From Candidatus Moraniibacteriota bacterium (lineage in GTDB: Bacteria > Patescibacteriota > Minisyncoccia > Moranbacterales > UBA1568), in assembly GCA_028711705.1 (NCBI GenBank), contig JAQTRS010000001.1, forward strand, positions 162,761-201,656: a stretch of DNA of 38,896 bases. Direction: 5' to 3'. The stretch's first letter is position 1. Each line of letters begins with the position of its first letter. The position numbers and the translations under genes were made by a program. Shown here piece by piece: positions 27,031 to 33,994 of the stretch. The notes below the pieces were generated by a model. That model saw nothing but the letters and a program-made list of their open reading frames with translations. It was not told where the DNA came from and made no database searches.

Positions 27031-27039
27031 AGTATAGCA
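27031..27039 (-). promoter_or_regulatory. Extended -10 promoter element of the exporter operon
   Basis: TGCTATACT on the minus strand (TATACT at 27031-27036), followed by GACAAT, about 30 bp from the membrane fusion ATG at 27001. No good -35 is visible. Confidence 0.55.
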
Positions 27040-27046
27040 CAAACAC

Positions 27047-27475
27047 CTACAACAAGCTGCTCTGCTTCGAAGCATTATCGAGCGCATGATTCACCATGGC
27101 ATCCGCGCGCTTGTTCTGCTCCCTTGGTACATGCGTGAACGTCACCTTGCCGAAATCGAGCATCTCATTCCATATCTCCATGAACAATTTCTGGATGCGC
27201 TCCTCCTTGATCTTGTAGATATGGTTCAATTGCCTCACCGCAAGCTCCGAGTCCATATACATATCCACGTGCACCTTTTTTGATTTCTCCTTCCCGATCA
27301 AGGCCCTGATCTTCTGCAAGGCGAACAAGATAGCCCCGTACTCTGCATCATTATTGGTCTTGTGCCCGATACACTCGCCATATTCCTTGTTGAGCGTTTC
27401 GATATACACGCCGATCGCCGCATCCCCGGGATTGCCGCGGGAACCCCCATCCGTAAACACCACTATTTTTTCCAT
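27047..27475 (-). CDS. Ribonuclease HI family protein
   Basis: A 142-residue RNase H fold. The catalytic acidic residues are Asp9 (FTDGGSRGNPG), Glu45 (NNDAEYGA), Asp75 (MYMDSELAV) and Asp125 (NKRADAMVN), so the DEDD set is complete. It resembles the archaeal/ST0753-like short RNase HI group in lacking the basic protrusion of the E. coli enzyme. It removes RNA from RNA-DNA hybrids. The promoter lies about 30 bp upstream, and the exporter operon begins 45 bp downstream. Confidence 0.94.
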   Translation of the reverse strand: MEKIVVFTDGGSRGNPGDAAIGVYIETLNKEYGECIGHKTNNDAEYGAILFALQKIRALIGKEKSKKVHVDMYMDSELAVRQLNHIYKIKEERIQKLFMEIWNEMLDFGKVTFTHVPREQNKRADAMVNHALDNASKQSSLL

Positions 27476-27504
27476 AACGAAATATAAAGCCGATTACCTC
27501 TTCA

Positions 27505-27513
27505 GTATAGCAT
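27505..27513 (-). promoter_or_regulatory. Extended -10 promoter element of the RNase HI gene
   Basis: TGCTATACT on the minus strand, followed by GAAGAGGTA, about 30 bp upstream of the ATG at 27475. Confidence 0.55.
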
Positions 27514-27560
27514 CATATGAGAGCGTTCCGTAAATCCGCCCGAAACGGCGCCCTGAAACA

Positions 27561-27590
27561 TTGACAGGACTGCTTGCATAATGCTTCAAT
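27561..27590 (+). promoter_or_regulatory. Possible promoter of the plus-strand 122-aa gene
   Basis: A consensus -35 TTGACA (27561-27566) with an 18-bp spacer to a weak -10 TTCAAT (27585-27590). An alternative CATAAT is too close. Start near 27597 would leave a leader of about 30 nt containing the GAGG ribosome-binding site. Confidence 0.35.
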
Positions 27591-27626
27591 ATGAAGGTCG
27601 TCAACAACACAATCATGAGGTGACAT

Positions 27627-27995
27627 GTGAACAAAACACTCTACGCCTGTTCCATAGGTATCGGGTATCAACATCCCGAAACCCATGCCCGTACCAAAAA
27701 GGCTTTTGTCTTCGATGGCTTCGAACAAGAATCCTTGGCAAAAACATTTTTGGATCGCTTAACAACCTTTATCGATGAGTTTATCGCGAGCGCCAAAAAA
27801 CAAGGCGCCATTCCAGAAAACATCTGGATAGATGACTCGCTCAAAAAGATGCTCCACCCGGCAGTGATGGATGCTGAAATAGCATCGGTCACCGTGACCG
27901 ATATAGCTGTCATCCCGATAATACCCAGTAACAACCTTCCTTCCATGCTCCAAGAAATACTCCGCTATTTCGGCATAGGACTGAAGTTTTGTTAA
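27627..27995 (+). CDS. Unidentified 122-residue protein
   Basis: I do not recognise this protein. It begins at GTG (27627), supported by GAGGTG just upstream (27617-27622) and the coding frame starting MNKTLYACSIGIGYQHPE. It is a soluble-looking mixed alpha/beta protein without signal or membrane segment, with EQESLAKTFLDRLTTFIDEFIA likely a helix and a hydrophobic middle VTVTDIAVIPIIPSNNL. It is the only plus-strand gene in the right three quarters of the window, with a candidate promoter and its own terminator. It sits between two minus-strand operons, next to a MITE-like element, so it may be a recent arrival. A standalone expression unit is the safest description. Confidence 0.65.
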   Translation: MNKTLYACSIGIGYQHPETHARTKKAFVFDGFEQESLAKTFLDRLTTFIDEFIASAKKQGAIPENIWIDDSLKKMLHPAVMDAEIASVTVTDIAVIPIIPSNNLPSMLQEILRYFGIGLKFC

Positions 27996-28016
27996 ACCCT
28001 CTGTCACCCCAATATG

Positions 28017-28051
28017 AAAAGCCTTGCAGATAGTATCCGTAAGGCTTTTTT
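28017..28051 (+). terminator. Intrinsic terminator of the plus-strand 122-aa gene
   Basis: AAAAGCCTT (28017-28025) pairs with AAGGCTTTT (28041-28049) and is followed by TT, giving a T6 run in total. It lies 21 bp after the stop at 27995. Confidence 0.8.
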
Positions 28052-28056
28052 ACTAA

Positions 28057-28240
28057 GAACCTGTCTACAATCTCATGTCGAGCTGTAAATCTTAAAATTT
28101 CGAGCGAAAAAGCTAAAAAGCGCGAAAGGCTATCGGGATAACCTGACAAGCTTTTCAGGTTTTGCAGCCGAAATTTTCAGATTTCAGCCGACAAGCAACG
28201 GATTTTGTTTTACTTGTGCGGTGAGATCGTAGACAAGTTC
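28057..28240. mobile_element. MITE-like palindromic element (184 bp)
   Basis: The ends are inverted copies: GAACCTGTCTACAATCTCA on the left against GAACTTGTCTACGATCTCA read from the right, 2 mismatches in 19. Inside, a second pair of arms (around 28078-28108 and 28164-28191) is also inverted, separated from the right terminal arm by an unpaired stretch of about 30 nt. The centre has an AACCTGA/TCAGGTT hairpin. TAA occurs on both outer edges (28054-28056 and 28241-28243), as a 3-bp target duplication would. There is no transposase gene. It lies 20 bp beyond the helicase stop. Confidence 0.65.
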
Positions 28241-28260
28241 TAAGAAACATGCTCCGATCA

Positions 28261-29850
28261 TCAGCTGCCGAGCAAGCCGAGTTTTTTCAAACGGGCCTGC
28301 GCGCCACTGATCGGCCGATCAAGCGTTTCAGCGATTTCCGAGAGCGGGACATCCTCATAGAAAAGCGCCTTAAGCCTCGCTTCTTCCTTGGCATCCCATT
28401 TCCTCGATTTCGCCGCCTTTTGCTTACCCGGCTTTTTCAAAACCTCCTCTTTTTCGGATACTCCCTGCAAAGATTTCTTGATGCCCTGCAGAAGGGAACT
28501 TCCCATCGGCATCGGGTCGGTCCACTGCCCGCCGCACAACCGGACAAAGTCTTTCTGTCGCTTGAGGATATCCTTCTGTGCGAGTTCCTCATACATTTTG
28601 TGAGCCGTATCGGATTGCTCGCGGAACTCGATATCCTGTTTCAAAATTTCCGGACTGACCCGGAATGCCTGATCATTGACACCCAAAAGATGCACGCCCG
28701 AAAGGGATCGCACGCGAGAGAGCGCCACATACCCCTGACCGAACTCGAATGTCCGCGACAGATCCATCACCGCCGCATCCATACTCATCCCCTGGCTCTT
28801 ATGGATAGTGATCGCCCAAGCGAGGCGCAGCGGTATCTGCATGATCCGTGCCAAAACCTCGCCCTGCTCTTCGATCGCCCATTCCATCGGCTTGGCCGTA
28901 AGCACCGTTTCGTCACGCAGCATCACCACCGGGCAACGGCTCTCATCATCGAAACCGATAACGGTGCCCAGCGTCCCGTTCACGAATCCTGCATTGGGAT
29001 TGTTCTTAGTAAACATGACCGCGGAGCCCTCCTTAAGATCCAATCGTTCCGGAGAAAGGCAACCACGCTTAAGCGCCTCCACCAGCCTCTCCGGTCCTCG
29101 ATCCGCCATCAAAAATGAACGCACCTTGTTATCAAGCTTCGCCAATTCCTTGGCATTGATCGTATCGACATCGGCATTGTGCGAAAAAAGCCTCGTCACA
29201 TCGGTCGGGATTTCCTCCATGGTCAACAGGCAGCTCCTCATCCGCTCGAAGTGCTGCTCGCCGAATTCGTCCCGACGCATCGCCGAAAGGATTTCCAAAA
29301 ATTTCTTATCTTCCTGACGATGCTGCTCCGTCAGATAGCAGACGGTCGGATTCATCACCCGCCACGCGACGGAAGAAAACGAAAAGACCGATTTCATCTC
29401 TTTTTTCGATACCGAAACCGGAGGTAGCTGAAAAAAGTCCCCCACGAAGACCACCTGCATCCCGCCGAACGGCTGCGCGGATTTCTTGACCCGCCGGCAG
29501 ATCCGCTCGACATTGGAAAGCGTCTCGCCATCGATCATCGAGACCTCGTCCACGATCAGCACCTTCGTCTTCTTGATACGCGCGCTAATATAGCGGCTCT
29601 TGGCGATATCCGCGACATCCTCATCGGTCAGGGAATACATCACCCCGATGCCGCTCCACGAATGCAGCGTCATCCCATGGATATGCGTCGCCGCGATGCC
29701 GGTCGATGCCGTGATGGCCGGCTCGATGCCGTGCGCACGCAAATACGCCACATACTGATTGATCGTATGCGTCTTCCCTGCCCCGGGTTCTCCTGTCAAA
29801 AAAACATTGACCCCCGTCTTCAAAATGTCCAATGCTTCTTTTTGCGTCAT
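28261..29850 (-). CDS. Pif1-like SF1B DNA helicase with C-terminal HTH-like domain
   Basis: A 529-residue helicase. Walker A GEPGAGKT (20-27), Walker B VLIVDEVSM, motif III FVGDFFQLPPV, the LTEQHRQ arginine-finger region, and the late motif ITIHKSQGMSMDAAVMDL with GYVALSRVRS are all Pif1/RecD2-like. These enzymes move 5' to 3' on single-stranded DNA and unwind duplexes, G-quadruplexes and RNA-DNA hybrids. The last 55 residues (WDAKEEARLKALFYEDVPLS through ARLKKLGLL) look like a Myb/SANT-type helix-turn-helix, probably for DNA binding. A consensus-like promoter lies just upstream. Confidence 0.93.
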   Translation of the reverse strand: MTQKEALDILKTGVNVFLTGEPGAGKTHTINQYVAYLRAHGIEPAITASTGIAATHIHGMTLHSWSGIGVMYSLTDEDVADIAKSRYISARIKKTKVLIVDEVSMIDGETLSNVERICRRVKKSAQPFGGMQVVFVGDFFQLPPVSVSKKEMKSVFSFSSVAWRVMNPTVCYLTEQHRQEDKKFLEILSAMRRDEFGEQHFERMRSCLLTMEEIPTDVTRLFSHNADVDTINAKELAKLDNKVRSFLMADRGPERLVEALKRGCLSPERLDLKEGSAVMFTKNNPNAGFVNGTLGTVIGFDDESRCPVVMLRDETVLTAKPMEWAIEEQGEVLARIMQIPLRLAWAITIHKSQGMSMDAAVMDLSRTFEFGQGYVALSRVRSLSGVHLLGVNDQAFRVSPEILKQDIEFREQSDTAHKMYEELAQKDILKRQKDFVRLCGGQWTDPMPMGSSLLQGIKKSLQGVSEKEEVLKKPGKQKAAKSRKWDAKEEARLKALFYEDVPLSEIAETLDRPISGAQARLKKLGLLGS

Positions 29851-29873
29851 AGTGAATGTAATGGAATATCCCT

Positions 29874-29902
29874 ATTTTACCATGCTATGAAGATAGAGTA
29901 AA
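29874..29902 (-). promoter_or_regulatory. Promoter of the Pif1-like helicase gene
   Basis: On the minus strand -35 TTTACT (29897-29902), a 17-bp spacer and -10 TAAAAT (29874-29879). Start near 29867 leaves about 17 nt before the ATG. Confidence 0.55.
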
Positions 29903-29921
29903 CAAAAAAACTATACCGACT

Positions 29922-29959
29922 AAAAAAGACTTACAATCGCAGCTACGATCGTAAGTCTT
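29922..29959 (-). terminator. Intrinsic terminator after the isochorismatase-like gene
   Basis: AAGACTTAC...ATCG and CGAT...GTAAGTCTT form a 13-bp stem with one mismatch (29926-29959) around a 6-nt loop, with an A6 run on the plus strand, which is U6 on the minus-strand transcript. It starts 11 bp after the stop at 29970. Confidence 0.88.
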
Positions 29960-29969
29960 CACTCAAAAA

Positions 29970-30518
29970 TCACCCTTCGCCACGCAGCGACCGAATAATG
30001 TGTTCATGCGTTTCCATAAACAGCGTCCGGCTCGCATACCACTCCTGTATTCCCCGTTGATACGCCATCGAATCACCCTGAAATGACGACGGGAAATAAC
30101 CCCCGATCAAATCCCTGCTCGTAAGGATGCCGTATTTTTTGGACATCGCAGATTCAACCGTCTCATAGACGCACTGACAGGCGTTAACACCCATAACAAG
30201 CAGACTCTTCGCATTAAATGCTACGAGTTGCGATTCAAGGGTCGTTTGCTCGAAAGCATTATCGAAATACTTTTTTATCCTCATGCATCGATCCTTCGGA
30301 AATCGCCTGATCGTGCTGAAAATATCCGCATCCAATCTTCCATAAAGAGCATGTCGGATACTGATAACCGGAATATCTTGCTTGCAACACTCATTCAATA
30401 CAAAAATTTGACGCGATATCAAACTTTTCTTTTCTTCCGTATCGATAAATATCGGTTGCATATCGATTACCATCGCAACGATATGCTTCTTGTTTACGCA
30501 TAATTCTTGAACTTCCAT
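29970..30518 (-). CDS. Isochorismatase-like cysteine hydrolase
   Basis: About 182 residues with the isochorismatase/nicotinamidase fold. The catalytic Asp is in VIDMQPIF, the Lys in the RIKKYFDNAF region, and the nucleophile Cys is the second one of GVNACQCVYET (pattern GVxxxxCV). Members hydrolyse amides or isochorismate; substrate is not readable. The start is placed at ATG 30516-30518 because GAGGTG lies 6 bp upstream; the longer frame begins with a GTG that is part of that ribosome-binding site. It has its own terminator and is somewhat lower in GC (about 45% in samples) than its neighbours. Confidence 0.87.
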   Translation of the reverse strand: MEVQELCVNKKHIVAMVIDMQPIFIDTEEKKSLISRQIFVLNECCKQDIPVISIRHALYGRLDADIFSTIRRFPKDRCMRIKKYFDNAFEQTTLESQLVAFNAKSLLVMGVNACQCVYETVESAMSKKYGILTSRDLIGGYFPSSFQGDSMAYQRGIQEWYASRTLFMETHEHIIRSLRGEG

Positions 30519-30608
30519 CTGACCCACCTCTTCATTATCGATTGCCCTATTATTAACGTACCAACCCTAATCTCCCATAAAATTCCGTATCTGTCCAATC
30601 AATCCGCG

Positions 30609-31184
30609 CTATCGCGAAATCACTTCCAATAGTTCTGGAAATTCCGCCGTTCCCATATCGTCTATCAGGTAGTGGCAGCGGCCCGGAAGATCGATAATTT
30701 CTCCACCCAGGGCATCATGCAATATCTGGAGGCTTTTCTTGCCGGGCCGTGATTCATTGTCAGCAGTAAACATCACGATTTCGCCCACCCGTTCCGGAAT
30801 GGTCGCATCGATACTATAGTCATAAAACTTTCGCCTCGCTTCATCCTCTTCTTTGGAGACATTCCACGGAGCGACAAAGATAAGTTTGGCGATTTTGGTC
30901 TTCGTTTCACCCAGCCAGCGCGCCAAAAATCCGCAGCCGCAGCTATGTCCGACAAGCACCGTGTTCTCATCGACGCGGAGTTTCTCGAATTCCGCTTTGA
31001 AGCTTTCATACTCAGGATAATCCGGCTTGGGCATACGAGGAGTCGCCGCCTCGATCCCGCGTGCAAGGAGCTCTTTTTTGATCCATGACGCCCAATATTT
31101 CTCATACAATCCGCCCTCCAGATCCATCACCTTTTCCGCATCCGGAAAACACCCATGGACAATAATGCATCGTTGTATACTCAT
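30609..31184 (-). CDS. RBBP9/YdeN-like alpha/beta serine hydrolase
   Basis: A 191-residue small alpha/beta hydrolase. The nucleophile is Ser81 in the elbow GHSCG (79-83), the oxyanion region is IVHGCFPD near the N-terminus, and the catalytic His is likely His171 in GRCHYLI; the acid is probably in the TADNES segment. Length and topology match the RBBP9/YdeN family, whose physiological substrates are mostly unknown. It is preceded by a 95-aa gene (43 bp gap) on the same strand. Confidence 0.88.
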   Translation of the reverse strand: MSIQRCIIVHGCFPDAEKVMDLEGGLYEKYWASWIKKELLARGIEAATPRMPKPDYPEYESFKAEFEKLRVDENTVLVGHSCGCGFLARWLGETKTKIAKLIFVAPWNVSKEEDEARRKFYDYSIDATIPERVGEIVMFTADNESRPGKKSLQILHDALGGEIIDLPGRCHYLIDDMGTAEFPELLEVISR

Positions 31185-31227
31185 AGAGGATTCATTACGA
31201 ATTACGAATAGCGAAAAAGAGCGCCCT

Positions 31228-31515
31228 TTACGCTTCAGGCGTTTCCCTCTCCTCTATCTCGTCGGCGAGTTTCGATAACAGCGCATAGTTCCGACTATTG
31301 AAAGCCTCGTCTTTGGCGATATACAGGCGGTCCAATCGTTCACTGGGACTGCTAGCCTCGGCATGTATCCTGGCGAGAATGATATCGAATGCTTCCTGTA
31401 CGGCCAAAGGATCATTCTCTAAAACTTCTCCCGATTCCTTCTTGGCTTCCTCGCTCGGCATCGCACTCGGTATCATCTCCGATTGAAACGATACCGACAT
31501 GTGTTCTGGCTTCAT
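31228..31515 (-). CDS. Small acidic protein of unknown function
   Basis: A 95-residue protein with no recognised motif. It is rich in Glu, Ala and Ser, with a likely disordered start (residues 1-35) and a helical C-terminal part (SERLDRLYIAKDEAFNSRNY then ALLSKLADEIEERE). It has no membrane segment. It lies 24 bp after recJ on the same strand and is probably translated from the same mRNA. Confidence 0.6.
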   Translation of the reverse strand: MKPEHMSVSFQSEMIPSAMPSEEAKKESGEVLENDPLAVQEAFDIILARIHAEASSPSERLDRLYIAKDEAFNSRNYALLSKLADEIEERETPEA

Positions 31516-31539
31516 AGTTTTTTGATTACAATTATACGC

Positions 31540-33255
31540 CTAATCCCGCATCCGCATATCGATCAATTTCAATTGTGTGGTCGTCTTGCCGTTCCAGGTG
31601 TTCTCTTCCAACTGGAAGACGACATCCACCTTTTGGCCGGCAGCCAAATCAGGGAATTTCGTGCCCAGATTGAACCCGATCGCATCGAAGACCCGCTGCA
31701 TTGCATCATCGGAACGCAGGACGAGCTTGAGATGCTTCTCACCATTGCCCACGGTACGCACGGATTGCACGATCATATCTTCGAGCAGAAAGACCGGCTC
31801 GCGGTTCCCTTCCCCGAACGGCATCATCTTCATGATTTCGCTCACCAGCTGCGGCGTGATCTGGAACGGCGAAAGCTTCATGTCGATCAAGATTTCTGGC
31901 TCAACCACGATACCCTCCAATTTTTTCTCGATAATCCCGTTGAGCTTCTCATAGAAAGCCTCCAGGTTCTCATTCTTGATCGTCAGTCCCGCCGCCTGCG
32001 AATGCCCGCCGAATTTCACGAGCAACTCGCCGCATTCCTCGATAGCATCGATGATATTGACCGAAGGGATGCTGCGGAACGAGCCCTGGCTTTCGTGCTC
32101 ACCTTTCTGAAAGACGGCCGTCGGCCTATTGAGTTCATGCGCGATACGCCCTGCCACCAAACCGACGATACCCAAAGGATAATGCTCGCTCACGGCGAAG
32201 ATGAATTTCTTATCGGCATACATTTCCTCGGCCACCTTGCGCACCTGATCGGTGGTCTGGGTACTGATCTTCTGGCGTGCGACATTGTTGGCCTCGATTT
32301 CCAAAGCTAAGCCCCGAGCCATTGCCCGGTCCTCGCACATCAAAAGCTCATGCGCTGCCTGAGCATGCGCCATACGTCCCGCCGCATTGATACGCGGCGC
32401 GATCTGGAATCCGATTGTCCGAGAATCTGGCACGTGATTTTCATCGATAGGAATCTTGCCCACCGTAAACATTTCCTGAAACCCGATGCGCCTCGTCTTG
32501 GACAATACGATAAGTCCGTACTTCACCATCACGCGGTTCTCACCGATCAGCGGCATACAATCCGCCACCGTCCCAACAGCCGCCACATCCAAGAACCACT
32601 TCAGGTGTTCCACATTCTCCGGCAAAAAGGTCGTATACAGCGCCTGCGCCACCTTGAACACCGTCCCGACGGCGCACAATCCCAAAAACGGGTATCCCGA
32701 ATCCGTCATCTGCGCATTGATGATCGCGTAAGCCTTCGGCAATACCTCCGGCACATGATGGTGATCGATAATGATCACATCCATCCCGAGTTTATTGGCA
32801 GCATCCACCTCTTTGACATTGGTCATGCCGCAATCCGTCGTCATCACGAGCATCACGCCGTCCGCTTTGAAAACATCCAGAGCGTTCATATGCAGGCCAT
32901 GCCCTTCGGTATTCTTGTCGGGAATATATATGGACACCGGAATATCCAGCGCTCCTAAAACCATACGCAGCAGCGCCGACGACGTCACGCCGTCCACATC
33001 GAAATCGCCGAACACGCCGACGCGCTCGCCATCCTCTTTTGCCTTCCGGATGCGCTCGGTCACTTTCGACATCTGCACGAACAAGAACGGGTCATGCAAA
33101 TCGCTTGCATAATCAGGATTGAAAAAACGCCGTATCGATTCTTCATCCGTCACGCCGCGGGATTGCAACAGGGCGGAAGTGACGGGATGCAGTTTCCCGT
33201 CGGAAACCGCTTCACTGAGCTCATTCGCCTCGGACTGTACTTTCCATACCGCCAT
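31540..33255 (-). CDS. recJ: Single-stranded-DNA-specific exonuclease RecJ
   Basis: About 571 residues, a DHH/DHHA1 phosphoesterase that degrades single-stranded DNA 5' to 3' in recombination and repair. Motif I is VFGDFDVDGVTSSALL, motif III is the DHH of VIIIDHHHVPE, then the DHHA1 region (NRPTAVFQKGEHESQGSFRS, GGHSQAAG), and the C-terminal OB-fold domain. The start is set at the internal ATG before AVWKVQS, because the 25 extra codons upstream have no RecJ likeness and contain a possible -10 (TATACT). Length fits the family. Confidence 0.95.
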   Translation of the reverse strand: MAVWKVQSEANELSEAVSDGKLHPVTSALLQSRGVTDEESIRRFFNPDYASDLHDPFLFVQMSKVTERIRKAKEDGERVGVFGDFDVDGVTSSALLRMVLGALDIPVSIYIPDKNTEGHGLHMNALDVFKADGVMLVMTTDCGMTNVKEVDAANKLGMDVIIIDHHHVPEVLPKAYAIINAQMTDSGYPFLGLCAVGTVFKVAQALYTTFLPENVEHLKWFLDVAAVGTVADCMPLIGENRVMVKYGLIVLSKTRRIGFQEMFTVGKIPIDENHVPDSRTIGFQIAPRINAAGRMAHAQAAHELLMCEDRAMARGLALEIEANNVARQKISTQTTDQVRKVAEEMYADKKFIFAVSEHYPLGIVGLVAGRIAHELNRPTAVFQKGEHESQGSFRSIPSVNIIDAIEECGELLVKFGGHSQAAGLTIKNENLEAFYEKLNGIIEKKLEGIVVEPEILIDMKLSPFQITPQLVSEIMKMMPFGEGNREPVFLLEDMIVQSVRTVGNGEKHLKLVLRSDDAMQRVFDAIGFNLGTKFPDLAAGQKVDVVFQLEENTWNGKTTTQLKLIDMRMRD

Positions 33256-33343
33256 ACAGATGTTGTTTAGAGTATAATAATCCACGCAAAGCCTTTCCTC
33301 TTCGCGCTCAAAAAAACGCCTCGGATCCACAGGATGCTGCTGG

Positions 33344-33895
33344 CTACACGCAGATCAGCTTCGCTTCGAATGTTCGCGAATGAGCATCGGTCACAGACAA
33401 TTTGAGCGCCAATTGCTGCCCACCATTTTCATCGCACAAGAAATTCGCATTCAAACTGAAATCTTGGGCCAACTTCTGGGCATCCAAAGATCGCGGATCA
33501 ATGGATATGAAGTACTCGCTCGTCGTCAGAAGCGACCGTACGGTGCGGACCACGTCATTCACCGACATCATGCCCTGTACGATGAATTTCTTGACACCGA
33601 GTTCCATGGCATGCTTCTGATCCTCCTCGCGACCGAGGTGAGAAAAGAACACCACGGGAATAGAGGCGGTCACCACGCTTTTCTTGAGCGATTCCACCAG
33701 CGTGAATCCATCCATGCGAGGCATGACGATTCCGGTGAAAAGAACGTCCGGCGCCTTCTGATTGACCATTTCCAACGCTTCCAAACCATCCTTCGCCTCA
33801 CGCACCTCGAAACCGTCATTGCGGAACACTTCGGCATACAATCCGCGCATTTCAGCGTCGTCATCGGTTACGATGATACTGAATTTCTCTTTCAT
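33344..33895 (-). CDS. Degenerate (phosphorylation-deficient) response-regulator receiver protein
   Basis: A 183-residue protein with a CheY-like receiver (1-125) and a C-terminal extension of about 58 residues without a known DNA-binding motif. Acidic pocket residues Asp11, Asp12 and Asp13 are present, but the phosphoacceptor position is Gly55 (DVLFTGIVMP in place of the usual LDIMMP) and the conserved Lys is Gln107 (FIVQG in place of LVKP). The switch Ser85 remains. So it is unlikely to be phosphorylated in the standard way. The codon for Gly55 reads GGA. No histidine kinase is near. It lies between recJ and an L,D-transpeptidase gene. Confidence 0.9.
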   Translation of the reverse strand: MKEKFSIIVTDDDAEMRGLYAEVFRNDGFEVREAKDGLEALEMVNQKAPDVLFTGIVMPRMDGFTLVESLKKSVVTASIPVVFFSHLGREEDQKHAMELGVKKFIVQGMMSVNDVVRTVRSLLTTSEYFISIDPRSLDAQKLAQDFSLNANFLCDENGGQQLALKLSVTDAHSRTFEAKLICV

Positions 33896-33923
33896 AGGGT
33901 CGATTTAAAAATAATCTGCCCTC

Positions 33924-33929
33924 AGTATA
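33924..33929 (-). promoter_or_regulatory. -10 element of the receiver gene
   Basis: TATACT on the minus strand (TTGTATACTGAGG), 28 bp upstream of the ATG at 33895, just after the terminator of the L,D-transpeptidase. It resembles the other TATACTGA elements; a weak TTGTAG lies at the -35 position. Confidence 0.45.
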
Positions 33930-33933
33930 CAAG

Positions 33934-33981
33934 AAAAGACCCTTTCCTACAAAAAAAGGTCTTTTGCTCAATAAGCAAAAG
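33934..33981 (-). terminator. Terminator hairpins after the L,D-transpeptidase gene
   Basis: On the minus strand, CTTTTGCT pairs with AGCAAAAG (33961-33981), and is followed by ACCTTTTTTT. A second overlapping pair, AAAAGACC (33934-33941) with GGTCTTTT (33958-33965), can form instead. The two structures share the same bases and cannot exist at once. Confidence 0.8.
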
Positions 33982-33994
33982 GATACGATTTCGC

